DNA of 64,000 nt from Taxillus chinensis (taxonomy: Eukaryota; Streptophyta; Magnoliopsida; Santalales; Loranthaceae), in NCBI GenBank assembly GCA_023512835.1, contig CM042085.1:40324189-40388188 (forward strand), written 5' to 3'. Below the pieces are notes generated by a model. It was not told where the DNA came from. It saw only the letters and a list, made by a program, of their open reading frames with translations, and did no database searches. The translations under genes were made by a program, and so were the position numbers. Positions 11,491 to 21,967 of the stretch are shown here, one piece after another; the stretch's first letter is position 1; each line of letters starts with the position of its first letter.

Positions 11491-12785
11491 CTACTCGCAG
11501 CAGAAGCAAAGATGCCATGGTTTGCTGACATAGTGAACTATCATGCATGTTCTTATGTACCTCAAGAGTTTACTTATCAGCAAAAGAAACGGTTCTTAGT
11601 TGATGTACGCAAGTATATATGCGACGATCCCTATCTTTACAGGCGAGGTGCTGATCAAGTTCTTAGAAGATGTTTGCCAGAAGAAGAAGTGGATAGTGTT
11701 TTGAAGCATTGTCACTCATCTGATTATGTTGTCCACTTTGGAGTGCAAAGAATGGTGGCAAAGATTCTGCAAAGTAGATTCTATTGGCCTACCATGTTCA
11801 GAGACACGAACACCTTTATTAGATCTTGTGATCAGTGTCAATGAACAGGAGGTATCACAAGGAAGCACGAGATGCCTCAAACTGGTATTCTTCTAATCGA
11901 ACTCTTTGACATTTGGGGTATTGACTTCGTGGGGCCCTTTCCACTATCAGATGCCTTCTCCTATATCCTGCTAGCAGTTGCAGGTTCAGGCTATCCGCAC
12001 AAGGAAGAATGACGCTCAAGTGGTCACAAAGTTCCTCCGCTGAAATATATTTCGTAGGTTTGGGACACCTAGAGTAATTATCAGTGATGAAGGGAGTCAT
12101 TTTTGTAATAAAATGTTTGAGAAGCTCTTAAGCAAGTATGTAGTCCAACATAGGCGAACATTAGCCTATCATCCTCAAGCTAACGGCGAAGCTAAAGTCT
12201 CTAATCGAGAGATCAAGCAAATATTGGAAAAGACAGTGGGAGGTAACCACAAGGTTTGGTCTTAAAAGCTAGATGAAGCGTTATGGGCCTACCGCATTGC
12301 ATTTAAAATCCCTATTGGGAAGTCCCCCTACCGTCTGTTGTATGGAAAAGCTTGTCATTTGCTAGTTAAGCTTGAGCACAAGGCATTTTGGGCTGTGTAG
12401 AAGCTGAATATGGATCCGAATGCTGCAAAAGAACTTTGCTTGTACCAATTGAATGAATTAGAGGAGTTTCGGTACAAAGCTTATGAAAGTGCTCGTCTCT
12501 ACAAGGAGAGGGCCAAGATCATTCATGATAGGAAGATCCATCCCTCTACCGTTCAACCTGGATAGAAGGGGCTTCTCTTCAACTCCAGACTTAAACTCTT
12601 CCCAGGGAAACTGCGATCCAAATGGATGGGACCTTTTACTGTGACAAAGGTTTTTCATATGGTAATGTTGAGCTTCAATCAACCTCAGGGAAGTTATTCA
12701 AGGTTAATGGGCAAAGGGTAAAGCCTTACTTTTCTTCTAAAGAGGCCCAGGTGGTCAACCACCTGACTTGGCTCACAAATTGAGA
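11491..12785 (+). pseudogene. Athila integrase (copy B)
   Basis: Integrase, which inserts the element DNA into the host genome. The zinc-binding part shows KHCHSSDYVVHFG and SCDQCQ (HHCC). The core has Asp in WGIDFVGPF and Asp in [10 protein letters not shown]. At the usual catalytic Glu the family reads ANGQAEVSN, but here it reads ANGEAKVSN, so the Glu is replaced by Lys. Stops near 11841, 12036, 12262, 12399 and 12563 and frameshifts near 11985 and 12650 show decay. The C-terminal part includes [12 protein letters not shown]. Confidence 0.85.
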
Positions 12786-13337
12786 GAGAGACGGTCAAGC
12801 TAATGACCTTAACTAAGCGCTTCATGGGAGGCAGCCCATGGTGTATCCTTTACTTTAAGCTACATTTATTTTAATTTTAATTTTAATTTTATTTTATTGT
12901 TAACTTGTGGTTGGTATGTGCTGTTCTCTAGCCATTGCTGCAGGAGGAGGTTTTGTGCCTCATTAACCATTATTGCAGAGTGTTAAAGTATGGGCAATTG
13001 AGTTTGGCAATCAGGTAGTCTTTGTAAGGCCGAAATACAAGCCCAACACGTTAAGCATCTGGGGGACCCACCAGGCTTTGAAGAAAATTCAAGAAATTGA
13101 AATAAGGATTTAAAAAGGTTGGCATTTTCAAGAATAAAGTGACACATTTTGCTCCTTGAAGGACGATCCACAAGCCTGTCAAATTTCAAAATTTTTGGAG
13201 TTCATTTGAGGCTAAAGGGCTGTCTGTGACATCAGGTCTTATCGCGTGTAGACTGATTCTGATACTCCTGTGCATCCGTGACTTGCTGGAAAAAGTTGGA
13301 CTAGTTTAGCCTTGCCTGTGACAATGCGATGTCACAT
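12786..13337 (+). other. Athila copy B 3' noncoding region
   Basis: No coding signal. It begins with the TCATGGGAGGCAGCCCATGG block that commonly follows integrase in Athila elements, then a T-rich stretch (12865-12900), then unremarkable sequence. It ends where an antisense LTR of copy C begins, so copy C probably inserted here. No duplication can be checked because the other end of copy C is lost. Confidence 0.6.
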
Positions 13338-13565
13338 TGGCCTAAATAAATTGTGTCTATAGGTTTCGCAGCAAGTGCACTGGTCAAGTAATAAAATGGA
13401 GTATGAAGACTCCAGTTGTCGAATCCACAGGGAGGTAGCTAATGCTGTTAAGCAGCAAGCACTAAGCTAACAAGTTGAATTTATGTCTGGACAATTGATT
13501 TTTGAGTTGTAAATGTATAAGTCTTAAACATGCAAATGCATAAATGGAACTGACAAATTGTTGGC
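13338..13565 (-). mobile_element. Athila copy C 3' LTR, first part
   Basis: An antisense LTR end begins TGGCCTAAATAAATTG and matches the array's LTR end over GCAGCAAGTGCACTGGTCAA and GGAGGTAGC. It is cut after the TTGGC at 13561-13565 by a 5327-bp insertion. It continues at 18893. Confidence 0.85.
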
Positions 13566-15165
13566 TGTAAGGACCCGTACCTTGAGTTAGTCACAGTTTT
13601 GCCTTCTGAGTAGAGTTTTTGTAGATTTTGACCTAGTAAATGGACTCCAATGAATTCACGTGCAAAAGGAAAGATGCTTAGAATGATGTCCTCTATCTAC
13701 CACAGAAGTTTCAGGCCAAACTGACGTGTATGTGAGGTGCACGTGATATGGGTCCAATTCACGTGCAAGTGTGGTTGTCTTCTACATGATGCAAGGAGGC
13801 TAGGGGTGAAGTTTGAGAGCATTTGGAGTGCATTTGGAGTTGCACGTGAATTGGGGAATTCACGTGCAAATTGGCGTGCAGCCATATTTTTGCATGGTTC
13901 CCTTGGTTTTGACATTCTAATGATCTTTCTCCAAAGGACCATGTTGAAATTCTGAGTATTTTGGCCTATATGGGTGCGGAAAGGTGCTAACTTGTGTGAT
14001 CAAAACTACGTCGTTTTGATCCTGGGATTCACTTAATCAAAACTACGTCGTTTTGATGTTGTGTTGTCTATATAAGGAGGAGAAGCCCCTCTGTTTTAGG
14101 GTTAGGGTTTGTTGCTCCACCAGCCGTCGCAGAGAGAGAGAGAGAGAGGGAAGGAGAGCTCCTGGTTGCTGCCTGGGCGTCTTGCGTGGGTGGTCGGTGC
14201 TTCGTGGGTGGACGGCGTTCGACGTGGGATCGCGACGGTCTTTGTGTTGTTGCGTTTTACTTGAGGTAGGGGTTCTGTTCTTCCTAAATCCTCCTCTGCC
14301 CTAGGGTTCTAGGGCAGATTATAGAGTTATACCTGTTTATATATATATGTAATCCATATAGGTGTGATCTCCTATATGGATGTTGGCCTTCAATGGCGGT
14401 TTTTGATGTATTTTGGTGTTGGATGGTGAGTGCATATCAAGTGTTTGATAATATGCCTGTGTGGCTGGGTTTGTGGGTTTGTGAATGTATGCATGTCAAG
14501 TGTTTGGTATTATGCCCGTAAAAGTGTGTATGCTATGTGTTTGATAATATGCCTGGGTGACCTTGTATCTTGTGTTTGTGGAACCCGGTGGTCGTGGAAG
14601 CCCGGGACTGTCTGTTGCTTTGTGTGGCTAAGCCTGAGAGGCTATGGATATGTTAGCCCGTGTGGCTAAGCCTGAGTGGTTGTGGCTATGTTAGCCTGTG
14701 TGGCTAAGCCTGTGAGGCTGTGGATAGGTGTGTGCCTTGTGAATGTGGAATACAACCTGTTTACATTTTATTGTCACTACACTGCACCTGTACACACCCA
14801 TGTAGATGCTAGGAGCATGGGATGGGTTGGGGAGACATGAGCCCTCTTGGCTGTGGTTGCTCACCCCTCCCTCTATGTTGTGTTTTCTTTCAGGAACATA
14901 CGGGCGTTAGGAGGGACCCCAAGGTGGAAGACCTTATTTACCTTCTTGTTTACCATTTGTTATTGTTATGAGAATTGATGTAACCCCAGGTGGGGATGGA
15001 TTGAAAAGAGGATTGTTGTAATAAAGACTATTTTGGATTGTGGATTGCTTTATTGAACCCTACTGTTTTGAATGTGTTGTGGATGTTTAAAATGTTATGT
15101 TCAGGGTTTGCACCCTAACCCCTTTGCCCTCCGTGTGGGTACAAGAGCAGGGTTTGCACCCTAAC
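13566..15165 (+). mobile_element. 5' LTR of the chromovirus-like element (last ~45 bp displaced)
   Basis: It starts TGTAAGGACCCG and contains a promoter (see 13999-14078), a purine GA run near 14130, and an AATAAAG followed by T-rich sequence near 15015 that would suit the poly(A) region. It stops at GTGTGGGTACAAG. The missing terminal piece sits inverted at 17633-17675. No gene is visible. The repeated word TAAGCCTGTGAGGCTGTGG near 14620-14730 is a short imperfect direct repeat. Confidence 0.8.
13999..14078 (+). promoter_or_regulatory. LTR core promoter: two ACGT palindromes and TATA box
   Basis: Two copies of AAAACTACGTCGTTTT (within 13999-14020 and 14036-14057) lie 12 and 49 bp upstream of CTATATAAGG (14069-14078). 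The arrangement is repeated exactly in the second LTR at 17707-17786. Confidence 0.65.
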
Positions 15166-15171
15166 CTCTTT

Positions 15172-15183
15172 GCTCTGATATCA
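15172..15183 (-). other. Second primer-site remnant (initiator-Met type)
   Basis: The minus strand reads TGATATCAGAGC, one base from the standard TGGTATCAGAGC. It lies three bases outside the LTR end at 15187, just as the intact site does at 17618-17629. This means a second LTR plus primer-site junction exists inside the element, beyond the two expected LTRs. Confidence 0.7.
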
Positions 15184-15186
15184 TAT

Positions 15187-15865
15187 TGTCACGCCCCGGA
15201 TTTCCAACCCGAGGAAACCGGTATGTGACTCCCCTTGTACCCACACGGAGGGCAAAGGGGTTAGGGTGCAAACCCTGAACATAACATTTTAAACATCCAC
15301 AACACATTCAAAATAGTAGGGTTCAATAAAGCAATCCACAATCCAAAATAGTCTTTATTACAACAATCCTCTTTTCAATCCATCCCCACTGGGGTTACAT
15401 CAATTCTCATAACAATAACAAATGGTAAACAGTAAGGTAAATAAGGTCTTCCACCTTGGGGTCCCTCCTAACGCCTGTATGTTCCTGAAAGGAAACACAA
15501 CATAGAGGGAGGGGTGAGCAACCACAGCTCAGTAGGGATCATGTCTCCCCAACCCATCCCATGCTCCTAGCATCTACATGGGTGTGTACAGGTGTAGTGT
15601 AGTGACAATAAAATGTAAACAGGTTGTATTCCACATTCACAAGGCACACACCTATCCACAGCCTCACAGGCTTAGCCACACAGGCTAACATAGCCACAGC
15701 CACTTAGGCTTAGCCACACGGGCTAACATATCCACAGCCTCTCAGGCTTAGCCACACAGGCTAACATACAGTCCCGGGCTTCCATAGCCACCGGGTTCCA
15801 AGAACAGTCCCGGGCTTCCACAGCCACCGGGTTCCAAGAACAGTCCCGGGCTTCCACAGCCTCCT
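15187..15865 (-). mobile_element. Internal antisense LTR piece of the chromovirus-like element
   Basis: It is the reverse complement of the LTR from its middle to its end (TGTCACGCCCC at 15187). It forms an inverted repeat with 14590-15165 and with 18300-18892. At its far side it runs into gag-derived sequence through a 36-bp direct repeat (15769-15858). It is 5'-truncated in its own sense. Confidence 0.8.
15769..15858. repeat. 36-bp direct repeat at the gag-LTR junction, about 2.5 copies
   Basis: Each copy starts CAGTCCCGGGCTTCCA, at 15769, 15805 and 15841. A single copy exists in the ordinary LTR, so the expansion is specific to this junction. Confidence 0.8.
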
Positions 15866-17200
15866 CCTGGTACGTCGCCTCCAGCGCAAACACCCTTCCT
15901 TGTCCCGTGCCACTGGTCGGCTCACTCACTGGACGCTTCCCGCTAAGGTTGCCTCCAGCCTCGGTCATCGCCGCTCCGGCCTCCCCTGGGGTCGGGTCCG
16001 ACTCGATCTGCCCGACTAGCCCGCCACCGACGAGCTGGTCTCTCTCGCTGGTGTACGAAAACCGGCGTCACTCCTCATGCCTGGATGCCATGCCTCCAAC
16101 TCCCTTGTTGCTACTCCGGCAAACCCGGCTCAAATGGCCTTCTCGTCCACAGCTATTGCATCGCCAGTTCTTCTTGGGACACTCCCTCTTGAAGTGGCCT
16201 TGCTCCCCACAGCAATGACAACCGTTGGGGAGTCCTCCTGCTGGACCTTCCTATCTGCTACCGCCAAAGCTAGACCTCCCTAGGGGCACTGATGGTTGTC
16301 CCCGGCTGCGAAAGGAACTGCTATCCCTTTCCTCAGTCTTGGGCCGCTTGGACCCGGAATCACGCTCCAACCCACCCTGCAACGGGCGACCCTGATGGGT
16401 CTGCCTCCCATCATCCAGCTCCCTCTCGGCTACACGGGCCGTCTCTACAGCCTCAGCATAGGTCCTCAAGCGTAGAATTGCCACCCTCTCGCCTAAGGGC
16501 TGGCCTGAGACCCAAGGTGAACTTGTGGGCCTTCAGGTCCTCCCTTGCCACGGTCTCAGGAGCAAACCTACTCAAGCTCCTGGAACTCCCGCTCATACTC
16601 AGGTACCATCCTGGATCCCCGCTTCAAGCCGCCGAATTCTTCCCTCTTCCGCCATCTCACCGATTCCAGGAAGAACTCCTCATGGAAGAGTTACAAGAAC
16701 TCCTCCCAAAGCATGAGTTGCACCGCACGGCTCCCCGCGACACTCGTCCACCACTCCAAAGCATCCCCCTCCAGTGCCCAGGTGCCGGGCCGCACCTTAT
16801 CCTCTTCCCGGGGTAGGAGAAAGGAGAACACATGCTCTATCTGCCACAACCACTGTTCGCCTACCACGGGTTCACCTTCCCCCCTTGAATCGCGGAGGTT
16901 GTTCTTTTCGGAACCGTGTCACCACGTCATCCTCTGCACGAGTTGGTACACCACCCAGCGAACTCTCATGCTCGCGAGGCAGCTCTCCTACTGGTGGTGG
17001 TGGTGGTGGCACCACCTGCTGTGCTGCCATCTCACGGTGCACCTCCTCCCGAACGTCCTGCCGGAGTCCCTCCCGTAGCTCTTGTACCTCCACTGGATGC
17101 CTTCTCGTAGCCGTGCCAGCAACAACGCATGCCCTCCAACGGACGGTCCCGCACCTGGACCCTCATGGGCGGATGACTCATCGCCCATCGCCCCGACACA
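15866..17200 (-). pseudogene. Chromovirus-like Gag with two zinc knuckles
   Basis: Read on the minus strand. The N-terminal part has the coiled region REEVHREMAAQQ, a Pro run, then RFRKEQPPRFKGG, which in chromovirus Gag opens the capsid-like domain. This is followed by EQWLWQIEHVF and ALEWW-like words in a shifted frame. Near the end are two CX2CX4HX4C knuckles, CHCCGEQGHFKREC and CNSCGREGHLSRVC (16119-16220). After them comes the PTSGTGQGRVFALEA linker that normally precedes protease, and there the sequence jumps into an LTR, so protease and all of pol are missing. Several frameshifts (near 16870 and 17090, among others) break the frame. The plus-strand open frames here are shadows of GC-rich antisense sequence. 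Confidence 0.82.
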
Positions 17201-17617
17201 TGTGTCACTCTCCTCGGCGGCATTCTTACTACACGAAGTAAGATGCACAACGTCAAAACAATTTTATAACCTATCGCGTCACTACCTCTACCCCACTGAT
17301 CAATTCCACTATCACATGACATTGCACACATACATCGTATCAATCACATTGCACGATTCAAGTACACATTGCCAAACAAATTAGAGTTGCACATTTTGCT
17401 TAATCATATGATCTTATCCACATTCAAGACACATTCACAAAGAAATGCAACTAGTGCCCTAATGCCAATGCATGCAAATCCTACCACAAGACTGGACTAC
17501 CCTAAGTACACCTTGGAGGCTCAAAGAGGACCATGTTGATCAGGCATGTCCCTCCAGGCTCCTCCAAAGGACTTAGGATAACCAGGTCCGCCCACTACCC
17601 TAGGCCAACTAGACCAT
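17201..17617 (-). other. Leader between primer site and gag of the chromovirus-like element
   Basis: No coding signal. It lies between the primer site and the first gag codons and has ordinary composition. Confidence 0.6.
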
Positions 17618-17629
17618 GCTCTGATACCA
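17618..17629 (-). other. Primer binding site, initiator-Met type
   Basis: The minus strand reads TGGTATCAGAGC, the standard plant Ty3/gypsy and copia primer site for tRNA-iMet, three bases after the LTR end at 17633. It proves that the interior of this element is transcribed on the minus strand relative to the window, opposite to the outer LTRs. Confidence 0.9.
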
Positions 17630-17632
17630 TAT

Positions 17633-17675
17633 TGTCACGCCCCGGATTTCCAACCCGAGGAAACCGGTACGTGAC
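17633..17675 (-). mobile_element. 43-bp inverted LTR end
   Basis: This is the reverse complement of the last 43 bp of the LTR (compare 18850-18892). It abuts a plus-oriented LTR piece at 17676, forming a breakpoint. It is the piece missing from the 5' LTR at 15165. Confidence 0.85.
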
Positions 17676-18892
17676 AATATGGTGCGGAAAGGTGCTAACT
17701 TGTGTGATCAAAACTACGTCGTTTTGATCCTGGGATTCACTTAATCAAAACTACGTCGTTTTGATGTTGTGTTGTCTATATAAGGAGGAGAAGCCCCTCT
17801 GTTTTAGGGTTAGGGTTTGTTACTCCACCAGCCGTCGCAGAGAGAGAGAGAGGGAAGGAGAGCTCCTGGTTGCTGCCGGGCGTCTTGCGTGGGTGGTCGG
17901 TGCTTCGTGGGTGGACGGCGTTCGACGTGGGATCGTGACGATCTTGTGTTGTTGCGTTTTACTTGAGGTAGGGGTTTCGTTCTTCCTAAATCCTCCTCTG
18001 CCCTAGGGTTCTAGGGAAGATTATAGAGTTATACCTGTTTATATATATGTAATCCATATAGGTGTGATCTCCTATATGGATGTTGGCCTTCAATGGCGGT
18101 TTTTGATGTATTTTGGTGTTGGATGGTGAGTGCATATCAAGTGTTTGATAATATGCCTGTGTGGCTGGGTTTGTGGGTTTGTGAATGTATGCATGTCAAG
18201 TGTTTGGTATTATGCCTGTAAAAGTGTGTATGCTATGTGTTTGATAATATGCCTGGGTGACCTTGTATGCTGTGTTTGTGGAACCCGGTGGCTGTGGAAG
18301 CCCGGGACTGTCTGTTAGCCTGTGTGGCTAAGCCTGAGAGGCTATGGATATGTTAGCCCGTGTGGCTAAGCCTGAGTGGCTGTGGCTATGTTAGCCTGTG
18401 TGGCTAAGCCTGTGAGGCTGTGGATAGGTGTGTGCCTTGTGAATGTGGAATACAACCTGTTTACATTTTATTGTCACTACACTGCACCTGTACACACCCA
18501 TGTAGATGCTAGGAGCATGGGATGGGTTGGGGAGACATGAGCCCTACTGAGCTGTGGTTGCTCACCCCTCCCTCTATGTTGTGTTTTCTTTCAGGAACAT
18601 ACAGGCGTTAGGAGGGACCCCAAGGTGGAAGACCTTATTTACCTTACTGTTTACCATTTGTTATTGTTATGAGAATTGATGTAACCCCAGTGGGGATGGA
18701 TTGAAAAGAGGATTGTTGTAATAAAGACTATTTTGGATTGTGGATTGCTTTATTGAACCCTACTGTTTTGAATGTGTTATGGATGTTTAAAATGATATGT
18801 TCAGGGTTTGCACCCTAACCCCTTTGCCCTCCATGTGGGTACAAGGGGAGTCACGTACCGGTTTCCTCGGGTTGGAAATCCGGGGCGTGACA
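17676..18892 (+). mobile_element. 3' LTR of the chromovirus-like element (5'-truncated)
   Basis: It matches 13972-15165 with few differences, beginning at GGTGCGGAAAGG, and continues to the true end GGGGCGTGACA. About 0.4 kb of the LTR start is absent. The short antisense-gene-free frames within it are not supported as genes. Confidence 0.85.
17707..17786 (+). promoter_or_regulatory. LTR core promoter copy: two ACGT palindromes and TATA box
   Basis: Same arrangement as 13999-14078: AAAACTACGTCGTTTT twice, then CTATATAAGG at 17777-17786. Confidence 0.65.
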
Positions 18893-20211
18893 TTGGCAAA
18901 TCACGCAAATTGGAGATTTCACTGATATAAGGATCTAAGGTCACAATTTCACCACCCAATGGTTTATAATACTTTGGTTATGGCATTTGGTCTTGAATTA
19001 ATCAATCTAAGCCTTAACTCATATTCATGTTGATTATCACCTACCTATCTTACACTTGGTCCATGCTAAGACAGGTTTAAGTCTTTTGTTTCATTTGGTC
19101 CATGAGAATAAAAGTTATTAGAGGAAGATAATCAATCTAACAATTGCAGACTTGGACAATCATGCAATCATCAGACCTAACGCACTAATATCCACCCTAG
19201 ACAAGGGCTGAGATAACCCAATCATGCATAAATCAGGCTTTGCATTCAACCAATAATGAATTAAACATGAACAGAATATTATTCCAAAAGAACAAGCAAA
19301 ATCCACAACCCAAAGTTATTACATCTCATTGGGGGCTACATTGCTCCCCTAGATGGAAGAGTTTTACCCCATAATCATGTTTATAAAACCATAAACTTCA
19401 TAACAATCCATGATTACAGTACCATAAAATAGGGAAAGGGACAAATAGATGAACAATAAACTCAGCCTTCTCCTCTTCTGTTCCCTAGCCTCTGCCACCA
19501 AGAATTGATCTCCACCACCTCTAGCGTCCAAGAATCATCAGTCTGTGTCTCCAGTAATGGATGATTGCTCTCCAGGAATCCAGATCCCCAATGCTGTGCA
19601 CCTCCCCTCTCTATTTATATGGCTGCATGGCTTACATAAGGTGTGCCCTAGTTGACAGCTGTTGTCGCTACCAAAACGACGTAGTTTTGGTAAGTGACCG
19701 CTTTCTTTGTTCCAAGCTCAATACAACTCAATCCACATCGAATTTGAACCAGGTCTTTTAAGTAAAAATGATCAAGACAATAAAACCAAGCCTTTGGAGT
19801 AAAATTACACCTGCCCGCGACAATGCATACAACAATGCCATTGTCGCGGGCACATCCAATGAGGCTCAAAATTGCTCCACAGCTTCCTAATAGCATATAA
19901 AAGGCTCCCATGAACTCAGATCTCTGCCCGTGACAATGACCATTGTCGCGGGCAACTTGAATTAGCCTCCTGTCGAGTCCATCTTCTGCCCACAGCTTCT
20001 TCTTGAGTATACAAGGTGATCTAGCAAATATGTGTGAGAAAAATCTCCCCCGAAACCTGTCAAAATCACCCGAAAAGTACCACTATACACAAAATAGTGT
20101 CTTCCTAGGGGTTAAAGCAAATATAGGCAAATTACCATGCAAATAGACCTTAAACATACTCTAAAACACACTAAATATGGCATAGAATAACGACATAAAT
20201 GCATGTTATCA
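18893..20211 (-). mobile_element. Athila copy C 3' LTR, second part
   Basis: Continues the LTR from 13565 (18893-18897 is the duplicated TTGGC). Its sense start TGATAACATGCATTTATG ends at 20211. Without the insertion the LTR is about 1.54 kb. It matches 7025-8503 in layout: CAATTTCACCACCCA, TTGGTCCATGAGAATAAAAG and CTCCCCTAGA. No gene. Confidence 0.85.
19611..19691 (-). promoter_or_regulatory. Athila LTR core promoter: TATA box plus palindrome (copy C)
   Basis: The minus strand has ATATAAATAG at 19611-19620, and CCAAAACGACGTAGTTTTGG (19671-19690) about 50 bp upstream on that strand. Confidence 0.65.
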
Positions 20212-20330
20212 AATACACCACACTTAAACCTTTGCTTGTCCTCAAGCAAAAAGAAACAAACACACAATCAAACTGGAAGATAATCCAAATAACAAACAAG
20301 AGAGGCATGCCTTAGGAAAAGGTATGTCCT
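20212..20330 (-). other. Athila copy C 3' end: polypurine region and deletion junction
   Basis: In sense (minus) it reads TTGAGGACAAGCAAAGG then AAGTGTGGTGTATTTGA directly before the LTR start, the usual Athila pre-LTR block. The other side meets reverse transcriptase sequence around the shared word AAAGGT, which suggests deletion by short-homology joining. Confidence 0.75.
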
Positions 20331-21967
20331 TTTCCAGTAGCATGCTAAGGGGCTTTGCCACTTTAGAAAAATCTCAGATAAAGCATCGGTAAAACCCAGC
20401 ATGACCCAAGAAGCTTTGGACACCTTTCACATTCAGCAGCGGAGGTAAACTCTTAATAGTAGAGATTTCTGCTCTATCTACCTCCAGCTCAGCAGCAAAA
20501 ACTTTATGTCCGAGGACAATACCCTCTTTGACCATAAAATGACACTTTTCCCAGTTCAACACTAAATCTTTTTCCTCACAACGGATTAGTACCGTTTCTA
20601 AATTCGTTAAACATGTGGAGAAGGAAAATCCAAAAACCGAAAAGTCGTCTATAAACACCTCCATTATGTCTTCCACTAGGCCTTGGAAAATCGCCATCAA
20701 ACACCTCTGAAATGTAGCAGGTGCGTTGCAGAGACCAAACGTCATTCGCCTAAATGCATATGTGCGAAAGGGGCACGTGAATGTTGTCTTCTCCTGGTCC
20801 TCCGGTGCAACAACGATCTGGTTATATCCTGAGTACCCATCCAGGAAGCAGTAATAAGGATAACCTACAAGGCGGTCCAACATCTGATCAATAAATGGCA
20901 GTGGAAAGTGGTCCTTGCGGGTAGCTTTGTTTAATTTCCGATAGTCAATACAAACGCGCCACCCTGTAACAGTTCGGGAAGGAATGAGTTCATTTTTCTC
21001 ATTTCTGATCACTGTCATACGCCCCTTCTTCGGAACCACTTGCACTGAACTCACCCATGAACTGTCGGAGATAGCAAAAATGACAAAAATGATTCCTGCT
21101 TTTCTCCACTTGAGTATTTCCTTGCCAACCACTTCCTTCATAGCAGGATTAAGCCTGCGTTGGCATTCCACTGTAGGAGTGAATGACTCCTCCATCAAAA
21201 TCTTATGCATACAGACTACTGGGCTAATTCCTTTGATGTCCTCAATCGACCATTCCAAGGCTTGCATGTGCTTCCACAATACTTCAAGTAGCTGGTCACT
21301 TTCTTCTTTTGTTAAGGCCGCAGCTACTATCACAGGATATTTGCCCTGTGAGTCTAAGAATTCATATCTCAAGTGTTCTCGAAGCTGTTTTAATATTGGT
21401 AGTGGTTCTGTAACTGCTGAAGAGTCAGTAGGTATGGAAGACTGCTGCTCAGCCTGCTCAACTAGAACTTCAAAATTTTCCTCTGGATCAGCTTCAGCAA
21501 AATCCACTTGCTGCGCTTCATGGTCCAAGCTAACAGTGATAAGACTCTCTTCAAAATAGTCATCTACGAAATCAGCTACATGATCAATCCAAAAATAGCT
21601 TGAATGATCATCAACCCTACGCATAGATCTTTCCATATTAAACACAACTGCGTCCTCATCAACGTGTAGCATTAATTCCCCTGAATTGACATCTATCAAA
21701 GCCCTTCCTGTGCTAAGTAATGGCCTTCCGAGTATCACTGGACACCTTTATCGTCCTCCATATCCAGCACCACAAAATCAACTGGGAAGACAAACTTATC
21801 CACCTTAATGAGTTCGTCTTCAATGATGCCTGCCGGTTTGTCTATCGAACGATCAGCAAACTGCAATGAAATCGATGTAGGCTTCATACCCATTAAGCCT
21901 AATCGTCGATAAATAGACATCGGCATCAGATTAATACTGGCCCCTAATCACAAAGGACTTGCTCTAG
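20331..21967 (-). pseudogene. Athila protease and partial reverse transcriptase (copy C)
   Basis: A 454-codon open stretch (20374-21738) covers ILGRPLLSTGRALIDV of the protease, the acidic linker, and reverse transcriptase through VPKKGRMTVIRNE, WRVCIDYRKLNKATRKDHF, YSGYNQIVVAPEDQEKTTF, FGLCNAPATFQRCL and MEVFIDDFSVFGFS (FIDD instead of FMDD), ending in the thumb FLGHAGFYRCFI. The protease active-site loop at about 21940-21955 has lost one T relative to copy B, which changes DLGASI to a stop and shifts frame. Confidence 0.88.

Larger units (their letters stand above)
8504..13337 (+). mobile_element. Athila-lineage retrotransposon body, copy B (5' truncated, no own LTR in sense)
   Basis: A plus-strand body runs from the late gag region through protease, reverse transcriptase, RNase H and integrase to a 3' noncoding region. 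It has no primer site and no sense-orientation LTR. The LTRs on both sides (7025-8503 and 13338 onward) are antisense. It holds at least eight stops and several frameshifts, many of them TAG or TAA where the sister copies have Gln or Arg codons, as expected from decay of methylated DNA. Confidence 0.85.
13566..18892 (+). mobile_element. Chromovirus-like Ty3/gypsy element with inverted interior, inserted in Athila LTR
   Basis: The ends are TGTAAGGACCCG and GGGGCGTGACA, flanked by the 5-bp duplication TTGGC (13561-13565 and 18893-18897). The Athila LTR reads straight across once it is removed. The outer LTR pieces are in plus orientation, but primer site, gag and two further LTR pieces between about 15170 and 17675 point the other way. 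Turning that block around would nearly restore the 5' LTR end: the sequence before 15165 and the reversed 17675 end meet with only GGGA missing. Pol is absent. Gag and a double zinc knuckle place it near chromoviruses. Confidence 0.82.

Noticed and set aside
14053..14669. Small plus-strand frames in the chromovirus-like LTR (also 17761-18318)
   Set aside because: They repeat in both LTR copies only because the LTR is repeated. There are no domains, and they overlap the promoter and leader.
15907..17384. Overlapping long plus-strand open frames (up to about 177 codons) in a GC-rich stretch
   Set aside because: They are antisense to a recognisable chromovirus-like Gag with two zinc knuckles. 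Their Pro/Ser/His-rich translations have no family features.
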